Shown: one piece after another, positions 20,661 to 30,621 of the stretch | How the letters are laid out: every line of letters begins with the position of its first letter | Position numbering within the stretch: the first letter of the stretch is position 1 | Assembly: GCA_019119995.1 (NCBI GenBank) | Contig: DWVY01000051.1 | Coordinates: 1 to 64,000 of the forward strand | Direction: 5' to 3' | From: Candidatus Mediterraneibacter faecavium | Lineage (GTDB): Bacteria; Bacillota; Clostridia; Lachnospirales; Lachnospiraceae | Length of the DNA stretch: 64,000 bases | Made by a program: the position numbers and the translations under genes | The notes under the pieces: model-generated | What the model saw: the letters and a program-made list of their open reading frames with translations, nothing else | The model's database searches: none | What the model was told of the DNA's origin: nothing

Positions 20661-21863
20661 CTAGAACAGCTTATCAAACCGCTCCATTGCTTCTCTTGTC
20701 TTCTCATGGGTTCCGAATGACGTCAGACGGAAATGATTCTTTCCGTTCACGCCGAACCCTGCCCCCGGCGTTCCGACTACCTGGATATTTTCAAGCAGAT
20801 GATCAAAGAGTTCCCATGACTCCATTCCGTTCGGGCACTTGAACCAGATATAAGGCGAGTTTACTCCGCCGGTGAACGGAATATTCTTCTTGCGGAGCGT
20901 CTCCGCGATCACGCGGGCATTTTCCATATAGTAAGAAATATTTTCCATACACTCGTTCATGCCCTGCTCTGTAAATACCTGCGCAGCCGCATACTGGATG
21001 ATATACGGTGTGCCGTTGAATTTCGTGGACTGTCTTCTGTTCCACATATCATGCAGGCTCAGTTCTTTTCCGTCCGAAGTGCCAAATACCAGTTCTTTCG
21101 GCACAACCGTATAGGAGAAACGTGTTCCCGTAAATCCGGCTGTCTTAGACAGTGAGCAGAACTCGATCGCACACTTTTTCGCCCCTTCCACCGCATAAAT
21201 GCTGCGCGGCAGTTCCGGCTCGGATACGAATGCTTCATAAGCAGAGTCAAAAAGGATCACAGCTTTATTTGCAAGCGCATAGTCCACCCACGCTTTTAAC
21301 TGCTCTTTGTTATAACATGCTCCGGTCGGATTGTTCGGAGAACACAGGTAAATGATATCCGCTTTTACACTGTCATCCGGCATCGGAAGGAAATTATTCT
21401 CCTCCGTTCCGTTCATATAGACGATCTGCTTTCCGTCCATTGTGTTTGTATCCACATAGACCGGATAGACCGGATCCGGCACAAGGATCACATTGTCCTT
21501 TGCAAAAAGCTCTGTAATATTTCCTGTATCGCTCTTCGCGCCATCAGAGATAAACACATCATCCGCGTCAACTTCCACGCCATTTCTTGCATAATAGTCT
21601 GCAACGGCCCTGCGCACGAATTCATATCCCTGCTCCGGTCCGTATCCTTTAAATGTCTCAGACACAGCCTGCTCGTCCACCGCTTTGTGAAGTGCATCGA
21701 TTGCGCTCTTAGTGAGCGGACGGGTCACGTCTCCGATCCCAAGGCGGATGATATTTTCCGCTTTGTCGGGATGATTTTCCTCGTATACCTTTACTCTGCG
21801 CGCGATCTCCGCGAAAAGATAGCTGTCCTGTACGTTCAGATAATTTTCATTTAATTTTGGCAT
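20661..21863 (-). CDS. dapL: LL-diaminopimelate aminotransferase
   Basis: 'KLNENYLNVQDSYLFAEIARRV', 'EFCSLSKTAGFTGTRFSYTVVPKEL'; start moved to MPKLNEN. Confidence 0.93.
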   Translation of the reverse strand: MPKLNENYLNVQDSYLFAEIARRVKVYEENHPDKAENIIRLGIGDVTRPLTKSAIDALHKAVDEQAVSETFKGYGPEQGYEFVRRAVADYYARNGVEVDADDVFISDGAKSDTGNITELFAKDNVILVPDPVYPVYVDTNTMDGKQIVYMNGTEENNFLPMPDDSVKADIIYLCSPNNPTGACYNKEQLKAWVDYALANKAVILFDSAYEAFVSEPELPRSIYAVEGAKKCAIEFCSLSKTAGFTGTRFSYTVVPKELVFGTSDGKELSLHDMWNRRQSTKFNGTPYIIQYAAAQVFTEQGMNECMENISYYMENARVIAETLRKKNIPFTGGVNSPYIWFKCPNGMESWELFDHLLENIQVVGTPGAGFGVNGKNHFRLTSFGTHEKTREAMERFDKLF

Positions 21864-22013
21864 CTTGATCTTCCTTTCCATCTTTACATCAGAAAAAAGC
21901 GGGATGGTTCCGGCATGCCGCCCCATTGCGGCAGGACGGGACTCAGGAGCCCGCTCTTATGATCTGCATCACTATATTAGCAGAAAACACCTGCTTTGAA
22001 AAGTGTTCTTTCC

Positions 22014-22601
22014 CTATTTTGGCTGCTCCCGGAACTGGATCTCCCCGGTTTCTGCGTTCATTCCGTCCACGATCGCCAGCGACTCGAGCTGATAACCAAG
22101 GTTGCGGATGATACGGCCGCCGGACTGGAATCCTTTTTCGATCGCGATCCCGATCCCTTCCACTGTTGCCCCGGAAGACTGGACGATCTGGATCAGCCCC
22201 TGAAGAGCGCACCCGTTTGCCAGAAAGTCATCGATGATCAGCACGTGGTCTTCAGGCGACAGGAATTTCTGCGCCACGATCACATGATTGATGCATTTAT
22301 GCGTAAAAGATTCAACCTCTGCGACGTACATATCGCCGTCCAGGTTGATACTCTGTGATTTCTTCGCAAATACGACAGGCACATCAAAATGCCGGGCGGC
22401 AATACATGCGATCCCGATCCCCGAAGCCTCGATCGTCAGGATCTTGTTGATCGGCTTGTCCGCAAATCTGCGCTTGAACTCAGCCCCCATCTGATCCAGC
22501 AGTTTGATATCCATCTGATGGTTCAGGAAGCTGTCCACCTTCAGTACGTTTCCTTCTTTTACTACACCGTCTTTTACGATTCGTTCCTCCAGAAAATTCA
22601 T
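22014..22601 (-). CDS. xpt: Xanthine phosphoribosyltransferase
   Basis: '[31 protein letters not shown]', PRPP loop '[13 protein letters not shown]'. Confidence 0.95.
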   Translation of the reverse strand: MNFLEERIVKDGVVKEGNVLKVDSFLNHQMDIKLLDQMGAEFKRRFADKPINKILTIEASGIGIACIAARHFDVPVVFAKKSQSINLDGDMYVAEVESFTHKCINHVIVAQKFLSPEDHVLIIDDFLANGCALQGLIQIVQSSGATVEGIGIAIEKGFQSGGRIIRNLGYQLESLAIVDGMNAETGEIQFREQPK

Positions 22602-22604
22602 CTC

Positions 22605-23267
22605 TTACTCCTTCTCCTCTGTACTGTTATTATCTGTACTGTTCCCACTGTCTTCAAATATAAGGAATACCCTCCGCAATATGTAGGAATTGATCCATGC
22701 GATCAGCGATCCTCCGATCAGGAACCAGAGCGGGATCGCAAACATCAGCGTCGCCGTATTCCACAGCGATGCGATCACCGCGGCCACTGCCACCGCGACC
22801 ATCAGGATCGTATACGGGAGCCTTCCGACCGTAAGGATCAGCGCATTGCGGAGCGTAGCGCGCGTCGTATTCTCGTAGCGCGCTGTCAGCGGGAACACAT
22901 AGATCATGACCGACAAAAGGATAAATCCCACCAGAAGGAATATAGCCCTCATCACAAATCCCGCCGTTCCGGGCAGCGCCCCTGCCACTCTGTAATCGAT
23001 CCAGCAGACGATCCCCAGCAGGAGCAAGATGAGCCATATGACCGTACTCTGCTTAAAATTGGACTTGAACGCCTTGAAAAATCCTCTGAAAATGTATCCC
23101 TCTTCGTTTCTTACCATTTTCAGCATGATCGTGTACAGCGCTGTCGTAGATGCGCCGATCGTTATGATCGGGATGCAGCAGATCAGCCACAGGACATTGA
23201 GGCAGACCATATCGCATATCTTATTCAGCGCTCTCACGATCACATTGTCCGTAATATTAAATCTCAT
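22605..23267 (-). CDS. DUF624 (YesL-like) membrane protein
   Basis: 'NKICDMVCLNVLWLICCIPIITIGASTTALYTIMLKMVRNEEGYIFRGFFKAFKSNFKQ'. Confidence 0.88.
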   Translation of the reverse strand: MRFNITDNVIVRALNKICDMVCLNVLWLICCIPIITIGASTTALYTIMLKMVRNEEGYIFRGFFKAFKSNFKQSTVIWLILLLLGIVCWIDYRVAGALPGTAGFVMRAIFLLVGFILLSVMIYVFPLTARYENTTRATLRNALILTVGRLPYTILMVAVAVAAVIASLWNTATLMFAIPLWFLIGGSLIAWINSYILRRVFLIFEDSGNSTDNNSTEEKE

Positions 23268-23441
23268 AACTATCTCCTGTCTTTCCTGATTGATTTCTTA
23301 CAGTATAGCACAGCAAAAAAAATGATACAATCTGAAGATGCAGCACTTCGACGATCCGGATCGTCTCTGATATCCCTGTCCCTTGCTATCTCTGCCTTAC
23401 TGACCTATAATCAGGATATAAATATATGAACGGAGGACGAC

Positions 23442-24611
23442 ATGCTCGAAGTATCTCTCGCCGAAAAACTGATCGAACAGATCACCAGATATACGGATTA
23501 CAATGTAAATATCATGAACGGAGACGGGATCATCATTGCCAGCCGGGATCCGGACCGCATCAGCGCCTATCACGAACCCGCCTGGCGGATCCTGCACGGG
23601 AAAGAGGACATCATCACTGTAGATTCTGACAGCGACTATCCGGGCGTCAGCCGCGGGATCAATATGGCGATCGAAATAGACGGCAGGCGTGCGGGAGTCG
23701 TCGGAGTTACCGGTGACCCTGACGAGATCCGTCCCATAGCACTCATCATCAAAATGTCTATTGAGACGATGATCCGATACGAGGATCAGAAAATGCGCAT
23801 GCTGCGCCGCCGGACAAAAGAAGAATGTCTGTTGGAGATGATCCTCACAGATGAAGCTCCGGATCCCGGCAGACTGCGCGGACTTATGAAAGAGCTCGGC
23901 TATCGCACAGATGTTCCGCGGACAGCTGTCCTCTGCCGGACCGTCAAGTCCGGCAGACAGGCTGTGCTCTCTCTTATGAAAAGCAGTCCCCTGTACCGGA
24001 AAGACGACATCCTGCTGCTCCCCGGGGAAGAATATATCCTGCTCTTCAAATCCGGCATATCCGCCCCGTCCCCCGGGCAGCATACAGCTATTTTGAAAGA
24101 GCATCAGCTCCTGGCCGGAGAATACCTGCAGTGGATCAGCGATCATCTTTCTCCCAGGGATATGGTCTGTTCCTTTTATGCGGGCACTCTCCAGAACACC
24201 CCTCTTCAGTATCACGCCGCCTATATGCACTGCAAATGGCTGGAAAAGCACACGGACGGTCCGGGGCGCATCGTCTCGTTCTATGACCATATCGGTGAAT
24301 ACACCGCTCAATGCATCCCTTTCCGGGAACTGCAGCAGATCTACAGTGTATACGGAGATGCCATGCCGGAAGAACTCCGCGCCCGCTGTCTGGAGATCGC
24401 GGGCAGCCTGATCGACAGCGATTTCAATATAGCTGCCGCTGCCAGGAAGACTTACATGCATAAGAATACGTTCACCTATCAATATAACAAACTGTGCGGA
24501 CAGCTCGGGATCGATCCGCGGTCGTCTTCTCTGGATAAATGGTTTATGACATTCCTTTATTACTATCTAAAGCGTGCCGCAGCCCCAGAGTCCAGGGAGC
24601 AGCATAAGTGA
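23442..24611 (+). CDS. CdaR-type sugar-diacid regulator
   Basis: 'LAEKLIEQITRYTDYNVNIMNGDGIIIASRDPDRISAYHEPAWRIL' sugar-diacid recognition domain; C-terminal 'AAARKTYMHKNTFTYQYNKL'. Confidence 0.88.
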   Translation: MLEVSLAEKLIEQITRYTDYNVNIMNGDGIIIASRDPDRISAYHEPAWRILHGKEDIITVDSDSDYPGVSRGINMAIEIDGRRAGVVGVTGDPDEIRPIALIIKMSIETMIRYEDQKMRMLRRRTKEECLLEMILTDEAPDPGRLRGLMKELGYRTDVPRTAVLCRTVKSGRQAVLSLMKSSPLYRKDDILLLPGEEYILLFKSGISAPSPGQHTAILKEHQLLAGEYLQWISDHLSPRDMVCSFYAGTLQNTPLQYHAAYMHCKWLEKHTDGPGRIVSFYDHIGEYTAQCIPFRELQQIYSVYGDAMPEELRARCLEIAGSLIDSDFNIAAAARKTYMHKNTFTYQYNKLCGQLGIDPRSSSLDKWFMTFLYYYLKRAAAPESREQHK

Positions 24612-24779
24612 CCCTGTACTTTCGCGCCGGTATCTGCGGATTTGTTCCCGGGACACAAGATTTAACCTGTTTTTTGTACATGCGGGGCATGAATTAAAAA
24701 TTTCCCTCTGCTAAAATATACGTAGGCATCATAACCGGAGCTTCTGCTCCTGACCATATTTATAAGAGGTGAGATCTAT

Positions 24780-25949
24780 ATGAAATTCTTATTTGCATCA
24801 GATTCTTTCAAAGGAACCCTTTCTTCCAGGCGGACTGCCGAGCTTCTTACACAGGCTGCCAGAGAGGTTTTCCCAGCCTGCGAGTGCAGGTCCGTAGAAG
24901 TCGCTGACGGCGGCGAGGGGACGACCGACGCGGTCCTGTCTGCTGTCAGCGGAGAAAGGGTCACTCTGCCCGTGCACGGGCCTTTGGGAGAAATAACTGA
25001 AAGTTACTACGGGATACTGGATGACAGGAAAGCCATTATGGAAATGGCATCCGCCTCGGGACTTCCTCTCGTCCCCGGCTCCCTCCGCGATCCCCGCCGG
25101 ACTTCGTCCTACGGCACCGGCGAAATGATCGCCGATGCCCTGGAAAAAGGCTGCCGCGACATCTCCATCGCGATCGGCGGCTCTGCCACGAATGACGGCG
25201 GGATGGGCTGCATGCGTGCCCTGGGCGTCAGATTTCTCGATAAAGACGGGAATGAACTGGCAGGATGCGGCCAGGATCTCATAAATGTAAAGACGATCGA
25301 TACGGTCGGCATCCACCCGCTCGTAAAAGGCGCTTCCTTTACCGTGATGTGCGACGTCACGAATCCGCTGTGCGGAAAAGACGGCGCTACATATACTTTT
25401 GGAAAGCAAAAAGGCGGGACGCCGGAAATACTGGATGAACTCGAAGAAGGGATGCAGAATTACCGGGATATCATCCGGAACCAGTTCGGGATCAACATGG
25501 ATGAAATCGCGGGCGCCGGAGCAGCCGGCGGCCTTGGCGCTGCGCTTATGGTATTTCTCAACGGGAAACTGAAATCCGGTATTGAGACCGTACTTGACCT
25601 CGTAGATTTTGACCGGAAGCTTGACGGAGTTTCTCTTGTAGTAACCGGAGAAGGTTCGACGGACTGGCAGTCTGTATTCGGGAAAGTCATGCAGGGCGTG
25701 GGCATGCGCTGCAAAACGCACGATATCCCTGCCGTCGCCATCGTAGGAAGCATGGGCAAAGGCGCAGAAGATATTTTCGGATATGGGATCGATTCGATCC
25801 TTACGACTGTAAACGGGATCATGCCGCTTGAAGAAGCGCTGGAACGTGCGGACGAGCTGTACCTCGGAGCGGCAAGGCGGATGTTCCGCATGCTGAAAGC
25901 CGGAATGGTCCTAAAACCGGAAGAAACCTATGATCGTCACCGCCTTTGA
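24780..25949 (+). CDS. Glycerate kinase (GarK/GlxK family)
   Basis: 'MKFLFASDSFKGTLSSRRTAELLTQAAREVFP', 'VADGGEGTTDAVL', 'IAIGGSATNDGGMGCMRALG'. Confidence 0.95.
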   Translation: MKFLFASDSFKGTLSSRRTAELLTQAAREVFPACECRSVEVADGGEGTTDAVLSAVSGERVTLPVHGPLGEITESYYGILDDRKAIMEMASASGLPLVPGSLRDPRRTSSYGTGEMIADALEKGCRDISIAIGGSATNDGGMGCMRALGVRFLDKDGNELAGCGQDLINVKTIDTVGIHPLVKGASFTVMCDVTNPLCGKDGATYTFGKQKGGTPEILDELEEGMQNYRDIIRNQFGINMDEIAGAGAAGGLGAALMVFLNGKLKSGIETVLDLVDFDRKLDGVSLVVTGEGSTDWQSVFGKVMQGVGMRCKTHDIPAVAIVGSMGKGAEDIFGYGIDSILTTVNGIMPLEEALERADELYLGAARRMFRMLKAGMVLKPEETYDRHRL

Positions 25950-25957
25950 CAGAAAGA

Positions 25958-25991
25958 AATGCCGGGCGTCTTTTCCGACCGCCCGGCATTT
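25958..25991. terminator. Hairpin after glycerate kinase
   Basis: AAATGCCGGGCG ... CGCCCGGCATTT. Confidence 0.75.
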
Positions 25992-26011
25992 GCTGATCAT
26001 AAAAAAAAGAA

Positions 26012-26082
26012 AGCGGGTGATGAGAATCGAACTCACGTATCCAGCTTGGAAGGCTGGTGTTCTACCATTGAACTACACCCGC
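26012..26082 (-). tRNA. tRNA-Gly (anticodon TCC)
   Basis: Minus strand GCGGGTGTAGTTCAATGGTAGAACACCAGCCTTCCAAGCTGGATACGTGAGTTCGATTCTCATCACCCGCT folds as a cloverleaf. Confidence 0.95.
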
Positions 26083-26215
26083 GTCATCTCTGACACAATC
26101 GGTATCTTATCATACAATCTCATAAAATGCAAGAACTTTTTTTAATTTTATGCGCCGATTTATGTGGCAAAGATCTAAAAAAGCTCTAAACTCCCCGGAT
26201 TTTTGCGGATCTTAT

Positions 26216-26264
26216 GACAGTTCAGCCCGCAGTGCTGTTAAGAACACCGGCGGGCTGAACTGTC
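26216..26264. repeat. Perfect 15-bp inverted repeat
   Basis: GACAGTTCAGCCCGC-N19-GCGGGCTGAACTGTC. Confidence 0.9.
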
Positions 26265-26290
26265 TGGACTTTATTTACTGTATTGCTTCT

Positions 26291-28825
26291 TTACTGTATT
26301 ACTTCTTTATACGGAGCGTGTTTTTTCAGCGCTTCTGTCATACGGGCCATTTCGCTGAGATCTCCGATCAGGATCACGCCGGACAGCCGGTTATTCAGGA
26401 AATAGTATTTCCTGTACTGTCCTTTGCCCATGTCTCTGAATTCCACAGTCTTATACAGCAGGTTCGGATTCTTGCCGTTATCTCCCGCCGCAAAGAGAGC
26501 TGTGTTCATGCCATGGAAGGTAAGCGCCGCCTCGACCGGCTCGTACTCCAGCGTCTCGCCCGCCGCATTTGCTCCGGCGATCCTTCCCTGTTCTACTGCC
26601 TCCGGCCAGATCGCATAATCAGCGCCTTCATATTCCGCGCAGTCTCCGCACGCATAGACTCCCGGTATGCTGGTCGCCATATGGGCGTCCACTTTCACAG
26701 CCCGTCCGATATCCAGACCGATGGACTGCGCCAGATCCGTCTTCGCCCTGACGCCCGCAGATACAATGACCATGTCCGCCGGTATCGTCTCGCCGCCTCC
26801 GATGCGCACGCCGCTTACGTGGCCCTCTCCTTCAATAGCCGCCACCGTAACGCCTGTCCGGATCGCCACGTCATGCTTCGCCGCGATCTCCTTAAGGATC
26901 TCCGCCGATCCGCTGTCGAGCTGGCGTCCCATGAGCACCGGAGCCACCTCCAGAACCGTTACGTTAAGCCCTGCCTTCTTCAGTTCCCACGCGGCCTCCA
27001 GACCGAGCACGCCGCCTCCGATCACCACTGCATTTTCGGCAGTCTGCATGAGGCTCTCTACTTTCTCCACATCACTCAGACGGCGGATGGCAACCACTTC
27101 CGGAAGGCCGTGTCCCTCCATCGGCGGGATGAAGCATTCGCTTCCCAACGCATAGATCAGACGCGTAAACTGAATCTTTTCTCCGCTGTCCAGAAGGACT
27201 TCTTTTGCATCCATATCAACGGAAGCCACCTGTTTGCCGAGCATCTGGTATACACGGTTCTCCTCATACCATTCCGGTCTTTCGATGGCGATCTGCTCTG
27301 CACTCAATCCTGCAACGATGGATTTCGTCAGCATCGGACGGTTATAGGACGGATACGGCTCATTGGAGATCATCACAATGGAGCCTGTCTTATCCCTCTC
27401 GCGGATCGCTTTCGCCGCATTGAATCCCGCCGCTCCGTTTCCGAGGATCACATAGTATTCCTGTGTATCGTTTGTATAACCGGTGTCTTCTACTTCCACC
27501 GGCACAAAGTTCTCTTTTCCGACGCCGCACACCGGGCAGATTTCCAGGGAAGCGTCAAATATCTCGCCGCAGACAAGGCATTTGACAAGGCTTCTTGCGC
27601 CTTTCTTCTTCGGCTTCACCGGCTCTTTATTCTGAACGACGCATCCGAACTGATATCCGTACTCATACGCGCTCACCAGATCCGCCTCCGACGGTTTGAA
27701 CCGCACGCGGAATCCTTCGGATACTTTCATCTTTAACTGCTTTAATCTCTGCGTGATATTCGGGACGCCCTCGCCGCTCCAGCCGTAGCTTCCGAACGCG
27801 CCTGCGTATTTTCCCCCGTGTGTCGCCGGGAACATGCCCAAAGTCAGATCCCAGATCGGCTTTAACGCCTCCCCCACGATCGTAGGCGTGCCGAGAAGGA
27901 TCCCGTCTGCGAAGAGAAGTTCTTCATTTACCTTCGCCGCATCTGCCTCCACCATATCGTAAGAGCGCACGTCGATATCGCCGCTGTCCTTTACACCCTC
28001 GGCGATCTTTTCCGCAAGCATCCCTGTATAACCGTAGGCGCTTACATAAGGTATAATGACTGTCTTCTTCGGATTCGGGTTCACAACAGTCGACCACTCT
28101 CTGTACTGCTTCATCACAGACTTGATGCGGTCGCCCACAAGCACCGGCCCGTGCCCTGTACAGATCATGGATATATCCATGTTTTCCACCCGGTCAAGAG
28201 CCTTGAGCATAAACGGCTTGAACGGTCCTATAATACAGTCATAGTAGTATTTCAGTGCTTTCTGATAATCCTCTTCGTTTTTAATCTCTGTAGAAACAAC
28301 TTCCGGAAGACAGTAGTGGGAACCGAACGAATCGCATGTCACAAGGATCTGTTCTTCCTCAATGAATGTGTACATTGTATCCGGCCAGTGCAGATTCGGC
28401 ACAAACATAAACCTAAGCGTCCGGTTTCCGATCGTCATCTTTTCCTCATCCCGCGCGGCGATCCCGACGAAATCACGGTTCACGATCTCTTTCAGGAAGC
28501 CCAGCGCACAGCCTGTGGCTATGATCTTCATCTGCGGGCTGTAATCAAGCAGCCTCTCCACGCTTCCCGCGTGATCTGGCTCGGTATGGCTGACGACAAG
28601 ATAGTCGATCTTGTGTACATCGGTCACTTCCTGAAGTTTCTCCAGATATTCGTCACAGAACTTCGCCTTTGCCGTCTCGAAAAGGACGGTCTTGTCTCCC
28701 GCTTTCATCACATAAGAGTTATAGGTCGTTCCAAACTCTGTGTACATGATGATGTCGAATACTCTCAGCTTGTCATCGATAATGCCTGTCCAATAGAAAT
28801 TGTCTCTCAGTTTTATACTTTTCAT
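26291..28825 (-). CDS. Fused flavodiiron protein: metallo-beta-lactamase/diiron + flavodoxin + rubredoxin-like + NADH:rubredoxin oxidoreductase-like (class F FDP)
   Basis: 'VVSHTEPDHAGSVERLL' diiron motif; flavodoxin 'IIPYVSAYGYTGMLAEKIAEG'; 'CLVCGEIFDASLEICPVCG'; FAD domain 'YVILGNGAAGFNAAKAIRERD'. Confidence 0.95.
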   Translation of the reverse strand: MKSIKLRDNFYWTGIIDDKLRVFDIIMYTEFGTTYNSYVMKAGDKTVLFETAKAKFCDEYLEKLQEVTDVHKIDYLVVSHTEPDHAGSVERLLDYSPQMKIIATGCALGFLKEIVNRDFVGIAARDEEKMTIGNRTLRFMFVPNLHWPDTMYTFIEEEQILVTCDSFGSHYCLPEVVSTEIKNEEDYQKALKYYYDCIIGPFKPFMLKALDRVENMDISMICTGHGPVLVGDRIKSVMKQYREWSTVVNPNPKKTVIIPYVSAYGYTGMLAEKIAEGVKDSGDIDVRSYDMVEADAAKVNEELLFADGILLGTPTIVGEALKPIWDLTLGMFPATHGGKYAGAFGSYGWSGEGVPNITQRLKQLKMKVSEGFRVRFKPSEADLVSAYEYGYQFGCVVQNKEPVKPKKKGARSLVKCLVCGEIFDASLEICPVCGVGKENFVPVEVEDTGYTNDTQEYYVILGNGAAGFNAAKAIRERDKTGSIVMISNEPYPSYNRPMLTKSIVAGLSAEQIAIERPEWYEENRVYQMLGKQVASVDMDAKEVLLDSGEKIQFTRLIYALGSECFIPPMEGHGLPEVVAIRRLSDVEKVESLMQTAENAVVIGGGVLGLEAAWELKKAGLNVTVLEVAPVLMGRQLDSGSAEILKEIAAKHDVAIRTGVTVAAIEGEGHVSGVRIGGGETIPADMVIVSAGVRAKTDLAQSIGLDIGRAVKVDAHMATSIPGVYACGDCAEYEGADYAIWPEAVEQGRIAGANAAGETLEYEPVEAALTFHGMNTALFAAGDNGKNPNLLYKTVEFRDMGKGQYRKYYFLNNRLSGVILIGDLSEMARMTEALKKHAPYKEVIQ

Positions 28826-28914
28826 GTCTGCCTCCTTATCCTTCTTATATTTTTAGAATATTTATATACTTTTATCCACTTTGCCCCGCATCTTTCTGAT
28901 GTCTGTATGTTTGG

Positions 28915-29550
28915 CTAAACGCCGGCTTTCTTACAGATATCCTCCAGGCAGCACCTATCACAGTTCGGTTTTGTCCGGGCCGTGCACACGTCTCTTCCGT
29001 GATAAACAAGCCGGTGGCAGAAGTCGCTGCCCTCTTCCGGCGGGATGATCTTCCAGAGCGCCATCTCAACCTTTTTCGGGTCTTTGATGCCGTCCACCAG
29101 CCCGATCCGGTTGACAAGGCGGATACAGTGGGTATCTGTCACGATCGCCGGTTTCCCGAACACATCGCCCATGATGAGATTCGCGCTCTTTCTCCCCACG
29201 CCGGGAAGTTTCATCAGATCGTCAAAATCATCCGGCACTTTTCCTCCGTATTCGTCCCGGATCATCTTCATGCACGCGCTGATATCTCTCGCCTTGCTCC
29301 TGCCGAGCCCGCAGGGACGCACGATCTCCTCAATGTCATTTACATCCGCGTCCGCCAGTGCATTTACATCGGGGTATTTTTCATACAGTCCCTCCACCAC
29401 TACATTTACGCGGGCGTCCGTACACTGTGCGGCGAGCCGGACGCTCACCAGGAGTTTCCACGCCTGATCGTAATCCAGTGTACAGCCCGCGTCCGGATAT
29501 TCCTGTTTCAGCCGTTCGATCACTTCTAATGCGCGCTGTTTCTTTGTCAT
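28915..29550 (-). CDS. nth: Endonuclease III
   Basis: HhH 'LMKLPGVGRKSANLIMGDVFGKPAIVTDTHCIRL', FeS 'CTARTKPNCDRCCLEDIC'; start moved to MTKKQRA. Confidence 0.94.
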   Translation of the reverse strand: MTKKQRALEVIERLKQEYPDAGCTLDYDQAWKLLVSVRLAAQCTDARVNVVVEGLYEKYPDVNALADADVNDIEEIVRPCGLGRSKARDISACMKMIRDEYGGKVPDDFDDLMKLPGVGRKSANLIMGDVFGKPAIVTDTHCIRLVNRIGLVDGIKDPKKVEMALWKIIPPEEGSDFCHRLVYHGRDVCTARTKPNCDRCCLEDICKKAGV

Positions 29551-29588
29551 TTGTCTCGTTCCTTTCTCTCCGTCTGCATCTTTACAGA

Positions 29589-30590
29589 TCATTTCAAATT
29601 ATCCAGTGTTCTTTTGAGCTCCTCAAGTACATCGGCAAATTTTTCCGATGCCGCGGTAGGATTTCTCTTAAGCTGGCTGGCAATATGCAGATAAATCCTG
29701 TCTGTACGTGAACTCATCCTGTGAAGTTCCGCCACGATAACCTTCTTGAGCTCCGAAAGTTCTTCGCGCCTTTTCTCTCCGATCAGGGAATCCGCTTTTG
29801 CGGGAATCTCCATTTTCATCAGATATTCCACACGCTCTGTCAGTTCCTCAAGCTGAAGCTGTCTCTGCGCCCGCTTCATCCCGATCCGCTCCAGGTATGC
29901 AGCCTTTCGGGAACGGCTCTTCTCTGCTGCTTCTTCTACGCGCGCTCTGTAGTCCTCCACGAGCTTTTCAGAACGGATCTTGTAATCTGCAATAAGCCCG
30001 TCGGATGCCGTTTTGAGCTTCTCCTGCATCTTCTTTATCTGCTCTTTGCTCTCTTCAAGCTGTATGAGGACACGCTTCAGATCCATAGCCTCGTTGAACG
30101 ACTGTGTCAGGTCCACCGACATGATCACAGTGAGCACAAGCGCAGCCCCGTCTGTAATAACCAGGGGGATATCCAGAACTGCCCGCTCGACAGGAACATG
30201 TATCACGCGTACGAGGAGCACCGAAAAAGCTCCCCAGCAGAGGGATGAACTCGCACAGATATATCCGTTCAGATTCAGTTTCTGCCGGCTGTAATCCCAG
30301 TATCTTACATGGAAGAGCTTTTCCATTGCCGCGCCCGTGATATATTCCAGCACAGTCGCAGCGAGCATTCCGAAGAGAAAGATCAGCCACGGATTCTCTC
30401 TTACTCCGATCGTGCTGATGAGGATCACAAGAGCTCCCGAACCGTAGATCGGAAGCATCGGTCCGTGCAGGAAACCGCGGTTTACCCATTGACGCTTCCT
30501 CGCTGATACATAGCAGCTCTCCCATATCCATCCGATAAAGCTGTAGATAAAGAAGAACAGAAGCCATTGGGTCAGATGATACGTATGCAT
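29589..30590 (-). CDS. Putative ABC transporter permease (CmpB-type) membrane protein
   Basis: 'LFFFIYSFIGWIWESCYVSARKRQWVNRGFLHGPMLPIYGSGAL'. Confidence 0.85.
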   Translation of the reverse strand: MHTYHLTQWLLFFFIYSFIGWIWESCYVSARKRQWVNRGFLHGPMLPIYGSGALVILISTIGVRENPWLIFLFGMLAATVLEYITGAAMEKLFHVRYWDYSRQKLNLNGYICASSSLCWGAFSVLLVRVIHVPVERAVLDIPLVITDGAALVLTVIMSVDLTQSFNEAMDLKRVLIQLEESKEQIKKMQEKLKTASDGLIADYKIRSEKLVEDYRARVEEAAEKSRSRKAAYLERIGMKRAQRQLQLEELTERVEYLMKMEIPAKADSLIGEKRREELSELKKVIVAELHRMSSRTDRIYLHIASQLKRNPTAASEKFADVLEELKRTLDNLK

Positions 30591-30621
30591 CGCTTATCCT
30601 TTCCTGTCAGTATATCTGCTG

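Noticed and set aside
22389-23429. 346-aa plus-strand ORF
   Set aside because: Overlaps xpt and DUF624 genes on the opposite strand; highly charged nonsense-like composition.
23268-23441. Possible purine riboswitch for the DUF624-xpt unit
   Set aside because: No purine-riboswitch core or flanking stems recognisable in the leader.
23397-24482. 361-aa minus-strand ORF
   Set aside because: Antisense to the CdaR-type regulator, which has clear domains.
24798-25721. 307-aa minus-strand ORF
   Set aside because: Antisense to glycerate kinase.
26150-27736. 528-aa plus-strand ORF
   Set aside because: Antisense to the well-supported flavodiiron fusion gene; composition (Arg/His/Ser-rich) is typical of shadow ORFs.
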